NCBI RefSeq assembly: GCF_024172085.1
Contig: NZ_JAMZDZ010000001.1
Coordinates: 1 to 64,000 of the forward strand
Direction of reading: 5' to 3'
DNA length: 64,000 nt
From: Hamadaea flava
Lineage (GTDB): Bacteria; Actinomycetota; Actinomycetes; Mycobacteriales; Micromonosporaceae
Made by a program: the position numbers and the translations under genes. Below the pieces are notes generated by a model, which was not told the DNA's origin, searched no databases, and saw only the letters and a program-made list of their open reading frames with translations. Below are positions 7,424 through 16,206 of this stretch, in pieces; position 1 is the stretch's first letter, and each line of letters starts with the position of its first letter.

Positions 7424-9741
7424 CAGCGTACCGTGTGGTGGTCTCCTGCTGCGAGGGTGATCCGTTCCCGGCGTCCACTTGCGACTACATCCACAGTGGT
7501 CGGCGCGGCGGCGGTCAGGCGGGCACCGGTCAGCGTACCGTCGGCCCAGGTCAGCTCCTCGATCGTGATCGCGCCCCGGGCCCGCAGCCCGGTGACACGG
7601 CCGGCCGGCCACGCCGACGGCAACGCGGGCAGCAACTCGATCACCGGTACGCCGTCCGTCAGCCCATGGCTCTGCACCAGCAGCTCGGCGACGGCCGCGG
7701 TGACGCCGAAGTTGCCGTCGATCTGGAACGGGGGATGGGCGCAGAGCAACGCCGGGTAGACCCCGCCGCCTTGGAACTGCGCGTCGGATCGGACCGGGGT
7801 GAGATATTCGCCGATCAGCCGGTGAGCGGCGTCGCCGTCGCGCAGCCGGGCCCAGAGTCCGATCTTCCACGCGATGGACCAACCGGTTCCGGCGTCGCGC
7901 CGCAGTTCCAGCGACCGTCGGGCGGCCGCCGCGAGCGTAGCGTCCCCAGTGGACGTACGCCCGGGGTAGAAGCCGACGAGGTGCGACACGTGCCGGTGAT
8001 GCGGCTCGACCTCGGTACGCTCGGCGGACCACTCAAGGATCTGGCCCTGGCTGCCGATTCGCAGCGGGGCGAGGCGAGGCAGTGCCTGCCGAGCCTCCTC
8101 GATCGCGGCGTGGTCGTCGGGTTCGACCGTACCCAGCGCGGCTTCGGCCTCGATCAGGAACTCGAACAGCTCCCGCGCCAGGACCAGGTCCATCGCCGTG
8201 CCGTCCTCGACGCTGGCCGGACCGGCGGACGTCGCGAACTGGTTCTCCGGGCTGGTCGACGGCGAGGTGATCAGGTGGCCGTCGGCGTTCTCGACGAGCA
8301 GGTCGAGCACGAAACGGGCGGCGTCGGCGGCGATCGGCAGTGCCCGCCGCAGGAAGTCCAGGTCGCGGCCGAATCGCCAGTGCTCGGCCAGATGCGTGGC
8401 CAGCCACGCCCCGGCCATCGGCCACTGCGCCCACATCGGGTCGCCCTGGCCCATCCCGACCGGCACAGTGATCCGCCACAGGTCGGTGTTGTGGTGACAG
8501 GTCCAGCCGCGAGCGCCGTAGAGTCCGCGGGCGGTCGCCCGGCCGGCTTGGGCCAGTTCGCCGATCATCCGCAGCAGCGGCTCATGGCATTCAGCCAACG
8601 CCGTCGTCTCCGCCGGCCAGTAGTTCATCTCGGCGTTGATGTTCACCGTGTACTCGCAGTTCCACGGCGGCACCACGTGCGGGTTCCAGACGCCCTGCAG
8701 GTTGGCGGCCTGCGTACCTGGGCGGGAGGAGGCGGCCAGCAGGTAGCGGCCGAACTCGAAGGCGAGCACCGGCAGCTGCTCGTCCGGCTCTCCGGCGGCC
8801 CGGCGTACCAGGCGCTCGTCGGTCGGCTGGCCGGACCGGTCCTCGGCGGTGCCGACGGTCAGCGTGACCCGGTCCATCAGCGCCTGGTGCTCGGCGACGT
8901 GCGCCGCCCTGATCGCGGCCCAGCCCGCCGCGCGCGCCCGGTCGACGTCCATCCGGGCCTGCTCCTCGAAACCGGCCCGCGCCGGCGGCCGGTCCCAGCC
9001 GTCGAAGCTGGTGCGGATCGCGACGTAGACGGTCGCCGCGCTCGCTCCGCGAACGCGTACGGTGTCCACAGTGGTTTCGACCCGGCCACCGTCGGCCACC
9101 ACGTCGAAGACGGCGAACGCCCGCATCGAATCGTCGTCCGCGGCGACCTCGCCGTCCCGGCGTGGCCAGGGGATGACGTGCCGGGGCGCGGACACGGTCA
9201 AAGCAAGGCCGTCGCCGTCCGGCCGGATGTCGGCGCGCTGCTGCGGCGTGGTCCACCGCAGGTCGGCGTTCACCCAGCCATCCGACCGGCCGCTCAGGTG
9301 GATCGCGACGACCTGGTGGTCGGCGCTCGCGAGCACTTCCTGCCGGAACCGGCCGCGCTCGACGATCGAGACGCCGTCGCGCAGATCGAGGCTCCGCCGG
9401 AAGGTTCCGTCGCTGTCCAGTTCGACGTGGGTGATCTCCAGATCTCCGACCGGCTGGTACGCCTCGGCGTCGGCGCCCTGCGTACGCCGGAGGAGGTCGC
9501 CCGCCGCGACGTGTTCGCCCGCTCGGACGAGGCGGCGTACCTCGTGAAGCAAGCCCGCAGGCACCTCGGGCACGGTGGTGTCGGCTGGGCCGGACCAGAA
9601 GGTGTCCTCGTTGAGGCTGATCCGCTCGACGGGGAAGCCGCCATGCACCATCGCGCCCAGACGGCCGTTGCCCACCGGCGTCGCCTCTTCCCAGACGGCG
9701 GCGGGACGTGTGAAGATCAATTCCGACACGGTCGCCAGCAT
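7423..9741 (-). CDS. Glycoside hydrolase family 95 (alpha-L-fucosidase/galactosidase type)
   Basis: 772 residues, full length for GH95. Recognisable elements are the N-terminal [14 protein letters not shown] and [12 protein letters not shown], the (alpha/alpha)6 barrel residues [17 protein letters not shown], the acid segment [10 protein letters not shown] and the C-terminal [15 protein letters not shown]. In characterised GH95 enzymes the corresponding Asn pair, Glu and Asp form the inverting active site, and all are present here. There is no signal peptide, so it is predicted cytoplasmic, acting on imported oligosaccharide. It is coupled to the aldo/keto reductase downstream. Start ATG 9741 is chosen from homology length; a nearby GTG (9729) is also possible. 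Confidence 0.88.
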   Translation of the reverse strand: MLATVSELIFTRPAAVWEEATPVGNGRLGAMVHGGFPVERISLNEDTFWSGPADTTVPEVPAGLLHEVRRLVRAGEHVAAGDLLRRTQGADAEAYQPVGDLEITHVELDSDGTFRRSLDLRDGVSIVERGRFRQEVLASADHQVVAIHLSGRSDGWVNADLRWTTPQQRADIRPDGDGLALTVSAPRHVIPWPRRDGEVAADDDSMRAFAVFDVVADGGRVETTVDTVRVRGASAATVYVAIRTSFDGWDRPPARAGFEEQARMDVDRARAAGWAAIRAAHVAEHQALMDRVTLTVGTAEDRSGQPTDERLVRRAAGEPDEQLPVLAFEFGRYLLAASSRPGTQAANLQGVWNPHVVPPWNCEYTVNINAEMNYWPAETTALAECHEPLLRMIGELAQAGRATARGLYGARGWTCHHNTDLWRITVPVGMGQGDPMWAQWPMAGAWLATHLAEHWRFGRDLDFLRRALPIAADAARFVLDLLVENADGHLITSPSTSPENQFATSAGPASVEDGTAMDLVLARELFEFLIEAEAALGTVEPDDHAAIEEARQALPRLAPLRIGSQGQILEWSAERTEVEPHHRHVSHLVGFYPGRTSTGDATLAAAARRSLELRRDAGTGWSIAWKIGLWARLRDGDAAHRLIGEYLTPVRSDAQFQGGGVYPALLCAHPPFQIDGNFGVTAAVAELLVQSHGLTDGVPVIELLPALPSAWPAGRVTGLRARGAITIEELTWADGTLTGARLTAAAPTTVDVVASGRRERITLAAGDHHTVR

Positions 9742-9794
9742 AGACTTTGTTGGAGGTCCGGCCAAACTCGCTGTCTGCCGGGGGCCGCTGCCGG

Positions 9795-10655
9795 TCAGTT
9801 CCTCAGTTCGGCTGGGACGGCAAGATCCTCCGAGTTGTAGAGGACGCGGACCCGCTCGGCGTCGTCCTCGGCGCACACCTGCGCGACGAGATCGACGAGA
9901 TGGTCGTAGTCGGGGCCGGTCTCGCCCCGGTAGGACGCCTCCATGCGGCCCCACTCGTCCCACGGCAGCGTCTCGACCTGCACCAGCGCGGCAAGGTCCC
10001 GGATGGCGTTGCCCCGGATCTCGGCCGGGCCCCAGGCGTGGTCGGTGCCGTTGACGCCGAACGTCGCCGGGTCGGCGTCACCCGACCGGACGAGCTGCCA
10101 GGCCTCCCCACCCGTGAGGAACTCGCCCGGGGCGAGGTCGTCGGGGTGGGGCACGTTCGTGCCGTCGAGGATCTCCGGGTCGATCCGGACCCACCGGCCG
10201 GCGCTGGATTCCCCGTCGCTGGATTCCCGGGTGTCGGCCCGTCCCGTGACCCAGTGCTCGACTACCCAGTGGTCCACGTGCCGGTCCGGCCGGAAGTAGG
10301 ACGCGAAACCGCACCGGGCCCGCGCCGGGATGCCGTGGGCTTGCAAAAGCGCCACCGAGACGGTCGCGAAGTGCCGGCAGGTGCCGACCACGCGCTGCCG
10401 AGGCTCACGCACCTTGGTCAGCGGCGCGGGGTCGATCGCGAGCAACTCGTCGAGGATGCGGGTGACCGGCCGGATCGCCTGCGCGCCCATCCTCGGCTCG
10501 GGCAGCCCCAGCGAGCCGGTCTGGGCCGGATGGACGATGAGCCCGGCCACGGCTCGGCATATCGCGACCGGGTCGGCGGGCAGTTCGGCGGCCAACTGCC
10601 GCTGGTCCGGCGTGAGCGCGGTGATGACGCCGGGAGTCGAATAGTCGATCGGCAT
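9795..10655 (-). CDS. Transglutaminase-like domain protein
   Basis: 286 residues with the papain-like transglutaminase triad in order: Cys in [19 protein letters not shown], His in [10 protein letters not shown] and Asp in WVRIDPEIL. This bacterial class usually acts as a cysteine protease or amidase rather than a cross-linker. A variable linker ([11 protein letters not shown]) separates the His and Asp strands. No signal peptide. It follows the SRPBCC-type gene by 10 bases on the same strand but also has its own -10 box (TAGCGT, 10663-10668) 7 bases before the ATG. The substrate is unknown. Confidence 0.75.
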   Translation of the reverse strand: MPIDYSTPGVITALTPDQRQLAAELPADPVAICRAVAGLIVHPAQTGSLGLPEPRMGAQAIRPVTRILDELLAIDPAPLTKVREPRQRVVGTCRHFATVSVALLQAHGIPARARCGFASYFRPDRHVDHWVVEHWVTGRADTRESSDGESSAGRWVRIDPEILDGTNVPHPDDLAPGEFLTGGEAWQLVRSGDADPATFGVNGTDHAWGPAEIRGNAIRDLAALVQVETLPWDEWGRMEASYRGETGPDYDHLVDLVAQVCAEDDAERVRVLYNSEDLAVPAELRN

Positions 10656-10662
10656 GGACGTC

Positions 10663-10668
10663 ACGCTA
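10663..10668 (-). promoter_or_regulatory. Leaderless -10 box of the transglutaminase-like gene
   Basis: TAGCGT on the minus strand, 7 bases before the ATG at 10655, lying at the very end of the upstream SRPBCC gene. Confidence 0.4.
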
Positions 10669-11370
10669 TGCGCCGGGTACGACATCCGGGGATTCGACGG
10701 TCCGGCACATTTCAGCGATCCCGTACGCCATTCGCGTAAGGACCTCGGCGGCGCGCTCGACGGGCAGCACTCGGGCGGTCCACACCAGACGGCTGTGCCC
10801 GTCGTTCGTGGCGTACACCTGGAACTCCGCCTCATGGTGGGCCAGTGGCGGTCGCGCGCCCTCGACGACGGCGTACGCCAAGCGCCGGGCGTCGTCGTCG
10901 ATCGCCCGGATGACCTCGCGGATCACGTGGCCGTCGGGGAACGTCAGGAACCGGTGCCCGTCGTCGATCCGCGTACCGGCGACCCGGCCCGGCAGCAGCC
11001 GGTGGTGAACTGCGCCGACGTCCCGGAGGACGTCCCAGAGCTGCTCCGGGGGTACGCCGACCTCAGCCTCCACGACGATCGGCGGCGCCACCGACGCCAG
11101 CAGCGCTTCGGCCCGGACGTGGTCGGCTTCGCACACGTCGTCCAGTCCAGGCGGCACGGGGACGGCCAGACACGCCGCCAACGCGATAGCCGCGTCGGCG
11201 TGCCGACCCTGCTGGAGGTGTAGCTCGCCGAGGGCGCACCACGCGGTGACCGCCGTAGCAGGGTCGCTGGCGGCGGCGGCCGCGCGCAGCGTCTGTTCAC
11301 CGCGCAGTGACTCGCCCGCGTCGAGCAGGCGCAGCGCCTTGTTCAGTAACAGATCAGGCGACAGCGGCAC
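10666..11370 (-). CDS. Protein with TPR-like N-terminus and SRPBCC ligand-binding domain
   Basis: About 234 residues. The first 90 are helical with the alternating small-residue pattern of a tetratricopeptide pair (LLLNKALRLLDAGESLRGEQ, AWCALGELHLQQGRHADAAIAL). From about residue 95 a START/SRPBCC fold begins: VVEAEVGVPPEQLWDVLRDVG, VREVIRAID-like strands and a long C-terminal helix RAAEVLTRMAYGIAEM. Polyketide-cyclase-like SRPBCC domains bind hydrophobic ligands. The start is uncertain: GTG 11370 has CAGACT 6 bases upstream as a weak -10 box; the frame is open further back. It lies just outside the NRPS cluster, so a biosynthetic role is possible but unproven. Confidence 0.6.
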   Translation of the reverse strand: MPLSPDLLLNKALRLLDAGESLRGEQTLRAAAAASDPATAVTAWCALGELHLQQGRHADAAIALAACLAVPVPPGLDDVCEADHVRAEALLASVAPPIVVEAEVGVPPEQLWDVLRDVGAVHHRLLPGRVAGTRIDDGHRFLTFPDGHVIREVIRAIDDDARRLAYAVVEGARPPLAHHEAEFQVYATNDGHSRLVWTARVLPVERAAEVLTRMAYGIAEMCRTVESPDVVPGA

Positions 11371-11480
11371 CGAGCCAGTCTGGCAGAGCGTGCCCGGCGA
11401 CAGCACAACGGCCCACGGCCGAAACCGCGCAGGCGGCAGCCCGACCGATGACACAATCGCCTGACCGAGGGGGCCGGCAG

Positions 11481-14400
11481 TCAGCGGCGGGGTCGGCGTA
11501 CGCGGCGGGCCGAGGGGGTGGCCGACGCCGTGAGGTGGTCGGCGAGGTCTTGCGGGCTCGGCCGGTCGAACAGGTCCACGACGTCGACCTCCAGGCCCTC
11601 CTCGGCGACCAGCACCTGGTGCAGCCGGACGAGGTCCAGCGACGTCATCCCGGCTTCGAAGAATCGCGTACGCGGGCCGATGACCGAGCCGGGCAGGTGC
11701 TCGGCGAGCAGGCCGGTGGCGCGTACGGCGATGCGGGTCGCGAGGTCGGACGCCGTTCGCTGGGTGGGAATGTGGACGGGCGCCGGGTCGGGCAGCGCCG
11801 CCCGGTCCAGCTTGCCGTTGGCGGTCACGGGCAGCTCCTTCAGCTTCATCAGGATGGCCGGGGTCGCCCAGACGGGCAGGTGGGTGCGGACGGCGTCGCG
11901 CAGGCCGGTCGGGTCGGGACTGCCGGCGTACCAGGCGATCAGGGCGTTGGCCCGCAGGTCGACGGCGACCGCGGTGACGCCGGGGACCCGCGCGAACGCC
12001 CGTTCCACGCCGTCGAGTTCGATTCGATAGCCCTGCCAGGAGATCTGTCGATCGGCGCGGCCGAGGATCGTCAGGTCGCCGTCGAGTGTGTACCGTCCAC
12101 GGTCGCCGGTGCGATATGGATTCGTGGGCGGGCGACGGTCCGGGTCACCGGCGTAGCCGATCGCCAGTCCCTGCCCGCCGACGACGATCTCGCCGACGGC
12201 GCCAGGCCGGGCGGCCGCGTCCCGGACGATCACCTCGGTGCGGCGGTGGGGGATCGGCAGCGCGATCCGCCGATCCCCGTCCCAGCGGGCCAGATGGGCG
12301 GCCTGCGGCGTCTCCGTCGCCCCGTACAGGTCGTAGACGGTCGCGTTCGGGGCGAGCCGATTCGCCGCGTGGACGTCGGCCGGGCGGGAACCCTCGCCGT
12401 GCAGGACCACGTGCCGCACCCGGGGCAGCGCCACCTCGGTCAGTGCCAGCAGCCGAACCTGCGACGGTGTCATGTGGACGATCGTGGCTTCGGTGTCACG
12501 CAGGAACGCGGCCAGCAGGGGCGGCTGCCCGGCGACCTCCGGCGACGGGACGTGCACGGTCGCGCCGAGCCACAACGGCAGCACCAGGTCGCGGAACATC
12601 GGATCGTGCGCCGCCGGGGCGGTGAAACAGAAGACGTCCGACGGGCTCAGGCCGAGGCTCTCGGCGTACCAGTGGAAGGAGACCGGCAGGGCCTCGGGCG
12701 GGAGGAGGACCACGGCCGCGCGCCCGCTCGTGCCGCTGGTGAGCAGCGCGTGCCCGGCGCCGCCGGTGGGCGTGGGACCCGCGGGCCGCCACTGTTCGGG
12801 CACAGCGGGGTCCACAATGAGCGGTGCGCGGCCCGCGTGCCAGCAGCCCAGGATCGCCGCGGCCAGGGACGGGTCGCGGGTGGCCGCGACCGTGACCAGA
12901 CCCTCAGGCTCGCGCGCGGCGAGATCCGCGGCTTGCCGCAGGTGATCGGCCAGTTCGCCATATGTTTGTACGCCCAGCGCGGTGACCAAGGCCGGTCGGT
13001 CGGTGGGCTGAGCGAGCACGGCGTCCACGAGATCGCGCGGCGTCCCGGCGATGGGCTCCACAATGGGCGGCGAAGCCGACTCGGTCGGCGCGCCCAGGGA
13101 CTCCAACGTGGAACGGCACTGGCTCAGGAACTCGGCCGCGGTCCGGCGGTCCCAGAGATCGGTCGCGTAGACGAGCCGGAGCCGGAAGCCACCCGGGCGA
13201 CGCAGCAGATAGAGGTTGACGTCGAACAGTGCCCAGTGGACGCCCGGCGTTATCTCCGTCAGCGCGTGACCGTCGAGATGCGACGGCGGGCGACCGTGGG
13301 TGAGATCGTTGAACCACACCTGGAACAGCGGATTGCGCGACGGGTCACGGGGCGCACCGGCGAGCGTCACGATCTCGTCGAACGGCACCGATCCGTGCTC
13401 GATGCCGCGGTGCAGCGCGGCCGCGACTGGCGCGATGAGCGACTGCGTGTCCGCGTCCGCCGGTACGCGCAACCGCAGCGGCAGCGTCCGCATGAAGAAT
13501 CCGGCAGCGCGCTGCGACTCCGGTGTGAGCCGGCCCGAGGCGGGTACGCCGACGCAGAGATCTTCGACGCCGGCCCAGTCCGCGAGCACGCGGGCGTATG
13601 CCGCGACCACGACGGCCGCCGGGGTGGGCGCGTGGCGGCCGAGCCAGGCGGTGAACGCCGGGCCGAGATCGGCGTCCACATGCGCGCCACGGAAGGTCGG
13701 GCGCTCGGGCCTGGTCGCGGTGAACGGAAGGTCCAGAGTGGTCGGAGCACCCGCGAGGTGTTCGCGCCAGTACGCACGATCCCGTTCGGCGAGCTCGGGC
13801 CGGATCGGTGTGCGGCGGTTCGGCCGTGCGGCGATCGACGCCGGGTCCTGGTACGCCGCGACGAGGTCGGCCTGCAGGATGTCGAGCGTCTGCTGATCGG
13901 CCACGAGATGGTCGAGCACCAGCACGAGCGTGTCCCCGTCGGCGCCCTGGTGCAGGCCGAGTACGGCCAGCGGCAGCGTTTCCGGCCAGAACGGCGTGTC
14001 GGAGAGGTTCGCTACGAACTCGTCCCGATCCCCATCGGACACCGTGATCACCGAGGAGCCGCCGGGGTGGACGGTACGCCGCAGCCGCCCGTCCACGTCG
14101 GCGATCGTCGTCCGTAGCGCCTCGTGCGCGGCCACGACGTCGTCCCAGGCAGCCTGCAGCCGACCAGGGTCCAGCCGCCCGCCGACGCCCAGCACCCCGA
14201 TCACGTTGTACGCCGGAACACCCGGGAACAGCTGGTGATGCAACCACAGACGCCGCTGCTCGGGGTCGATCTCATCGGTGTCGGCCATCGGCGTCGCGAG
14301 TGGAGCGGACGGGCTGTGCGCCAGCAGTTCGCGCAGTCCGGCCAGGCTCAGGTCGTCGGTCAGGAACGCGGTGACCGGCACATGCACGCCCCACCGGGCC

Positions 14401-16130
14401 AGGATCGCGCCCGACAGCCGCACGGCGGCCAAGCTGTGCCCGCCGGAGGCCAGGAACCTCGCGCCCTCGTCCGCCGGATGCGTGCCGAGCGCGTCCGACC
14501 ACGCCCGGCTCAGCGCATCCGCCTCGGCACCGGCGGCCCGGGTAGCGACCGGGTGGGTCGCAGAATCCCGGGCGGCGGCCGGATCGTCGGCGGCGGAAGA
14601 CCGGGCGACGGCCAGTTCGCGCAACCGGCGACGGTCGCGTTTGCCGTTGCCGGTCACTGGCAGCTCGGGCAGGACGGCGAACCGTGATGGGACGAACGCC
14701 TCGGGCAGCCGCCGGCGCAGCTGTTTCTTGACGGTGTCCTCGTCGAGCGGCTCGCCACCGGTGGTCACGTACGCCCACAGTGTGCCCTCGACGGCGATCA
14801 CGGCGGCGTCCAGCACCCCGGCGACTCCGCGCAGGGCGGCCTCGACCTCACCCGGCTCAATCCGCTGGCCGCGGAGTTTCAGCTGCTCGTCGCCGCGACC
14901 GAGATACTCCAGCCCGCCGCTGGTGAGGCGTACGCGGTCGCCGGTTCGGTAGACGCGGTCGACTCCGCTGCCCTCGGGACCGGGTTGGAAGACCGAGTCG
15001 GTCAGTTCGGGCCGCCCGAGATAGCCCGTGGCGAGCGGCGTACCGCCGACGGCCAGCTCGCCGGGAGTGTCGCCGGAGGCGATCCGACCGTCCTCGTCGA
15101 GCACCATCAGGACGCAGTTGTCGATCGGATACCCGATCAGCACGCGTCCCGGATCGTCGGGGCAGTCCCAGTGCGCGACGTCGATGGTGGTCTCGGTCGG
15201 GCCGTACTGGTTGACCATGCGCGCGGGCAACACCTTCCGCGCCAGGCGGACGGTGTCCGGTGGCAACGCTTCGCCACCGGCGAACAGCAGACGCAGGCTC
15301 GTCGCCGTCTCGACGCCGGGCCAGCGCAGGAACTCGGCCAGCATCGACGGGACGAAGTGGCACCATGTGATCGCGTACCGGGTGATCCAGTCGAGCAGTA
15401 GCGCCGGATCGCGTTGTGCGCCCGGCGGCGGCAGCACGACCTGGCCGCCCGACAGCAGTGGACACCACAGCTCGAACTGCGACGCGTCGAAGCTGAGCGG
15501 GCCCTTCTGGAGGCAGCGGTCGGCCGGGCTGAGCGCGTATTGGCCGCACATCCAGAGCAGCCGGTTGGCCAGCGACCCGATGGGCACGACGACACCCTTC
15601 GGGCTGCCGGTCGATCCCGACGTGTAGAGCACGTACGCAGGATGCGAGCCGTCGACCGGGATCAGCGGCCGCTCGGGTCGATCTGCTCCGGTCAGCGTCA
15701 CCGCGACGGGATGCGGGATCCCTGGCCGGACGGCCGGCCCCGCCGACGCGGAGTCGACGAGCGTCGCGACCGGCCGCGCGTCGGCCAGCACGGTCGCGAT
15801 CCGCGCCGGCGGGTCGTCCGGCGACAGCGGCAGGAACGGCGTACCGGCCTTGAGCGCGCCGAGCATCGCCACCACCATCGCCCGGCTGCGTGGCACGTCC
15901 AGCGCCACGACGTCACCGGGCCGCGCCACCTTGGCCAGGTCGTCGGCGATCACATCGGACTCGGCGTCCAACTGCTGATAAGTGAGCCGGCCGTCCTGAT
16001 CGACCAAGGCGGTCGCGTCGGGCGTACGCCGCGCCTGAGCGCGGATCAGACCGGGCAGCCCGTGCGGCAGTTCGCGGGCGACCGTCCGGCCACGCAGGAT
16101 CGCGAGCTGCGGAGGATCTTGGGTACCCAC
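11481..16130 (-). CDS. Non-ribosomal peptide synthetase, A-T-C-A-T
   Basis: 1549 residues. A1 (about 20-500) has YTSGSTGSPKG at 169-179, FDASQFELW at 214, YGPTETT near 309 and the lysine of GNGKRDR near 497. T1 has GGHSL with Ser566. The C domain (about 620-1010) has DHLVADQ at 740-746 in place of HHxxxDG; the second His and the Asp remain. A2 (about 1030-1445) is degenerate: LTSGTSGRAAV replaces the TSGTTGxPKG loop, while YGATET, YRTGD and ANGKLD persist. T2 has AGMTSLD with Ser1497. There is no TE, so the chain must pass on. By-eye specificity codes are A1 DAFHLAQIDK and A2 DPRHVHLQAK; neither gives a substrate I trust. GTG 16130 is chosen because TACGAT lies 7 bases upstream. Starting with A-T, it probably loads the assembly line. 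Confidence 0.9.
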   Translation of the reverse strand: MGTQDPPQLAILRGRTVARELPHGLPGLIRAQARRTPDATALVDQDGRLTYQQLDAESDVIADDLAKVARPGDVVALDVPRSRAMVVAMLGALKAGTPFLPLSPDDPPARIATVLADARPVATLVDSASAGPAVRPGIPHPVAVTLTGADRPERPLIPVDGSHPAYVLYTSGSTGSPKGVVVPIGSLANRLLWMCGQYALSPADRCLQKGPLSFDASQFELWCPLLSGGQVVLPPPGAQRDPALLLDWITRYAITWCHFVPSMLAEFLRWPGVETATSLRLLFAGGEALPPDTVRLARKVLPARMVNQYGPTETTIDVAHWDCPDDPGRVLIGYPIDNCVLMVLDEDGRIASGDTPGELAVGGTPLATGYLGRPELTDSVFQPGPEGSGVDRVYRTGDRVRLTSGGLEYLGRGDEQLKLRGQRIEPGEVEAALRGVAGVLDAAVIAVEGTLWAYVTTGGEPLDEDTVKKQLRRRLPEAFVPSRFAVLPELPVTGNGKRDRRRLRELAVARSSAADDPAAARDSATHPVATRAAGAEADALSRAWSDALGTHPADEGARFLASGGHSLAAVRLSGAILARWGVHVPVTAFLTDDLSLAGLRELLAHSPSAPLATPMADTDEIDPEQRRLWLHHQLFPGVPAYNVIGVLGVGGRLDPGRLQAAWDDVVAAHEALRTTIADVDGRLRRTVHPGGSSVITVSDGDRDEFVANLSDTPFWPETLPLAVLGLHQGADGDTLVLVLDHLVADQQTLDILQADLVAAYQDPASIAARPNRRTPIRPELAERDRAYWREHLAGAPTTLDLPFTATRPERPTFRGAHVDADLGPAFTAWLGRHAPTPAAVVVAAYARVLADWAGVEDLCVGVPASGRLTPESQRAAGFFMRTLPLRLRVPADADTQSLIAPVAAALHRGIEHGSVPFDEIVTLAGAPRDPSRNPLFQVWFNDLTHGRPPSHLDGHALTEITPGVHWALFDVNLYLLRRPGGFRLRLVYATDLWDRRTAAEFLSQCRSTLESLGAPTESASPPIVEPIAGTPRDLVDAVLAQPTDRPALVTALGVQTYGELADHLRQAADLAAREPEGLVTVAATRDPSLAAAILGCWHAGRAPLIVDPAVPEQWRPAGPTPTGGAGHALLTSGTSGRAAVVLLPPEALPVSFHWYAESLGLSPSDVFCFTAPAAHDPMFRDLVLPLWLGATVHVPSPEVAGQPPLLAAFLRDTEATIVHMTPSQVRLLALTEVALPRVRHVVLHGEGSRPADVHAANRLAPNATVYDLYGATETPQAAHLARWDGDRRIALPIPHRRTEVIVRDAAARPGAVGEIVVGGQGLAIGYAGDPDRRPPTNPYRTGDRGRYTLDGDLTILGRADRQISWQGYRIELDGVERAFARVPGVTAVAVDLRANALIAWYAGSPDPTGLRDAVRTHLPVWATPAILMKLKELPVTANGKLDRAALPDPAPVHIPTQRTASDLATRIAVRATGLLAEHLPGSVIGPRTRFFEAGMTSLDLVRLHQVLVAEEGLEVDVVDLFDRPSPQDLADHLTASATPSARRVRRPRR

Positions 16131-16206
16131 GCCGGGAATCGTAGAGGAGCGGCACCGGTTACGGCAGCCTCTCGCGGCGAGCGCCCGGCGCGGTTAGGGT
16201 GTCCCG
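16131..16206. promoter_or_regulatory. Divergent leaderless promoters of the NRPS and LanB-like operons
   Basis: A 76-base gap. On the minus strand TACGAT (16138-16143) is 7 bases from the NRPS GTG. On the plus strand TAGGGT (16195-16200) is 6 bases from the LanB-like ATG at 16207. Neither has a good -35 box. The shared gap suggests the A-T-C-A-T NRPS and the LanB-like pair are expressed together. Confidence 0.5.
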
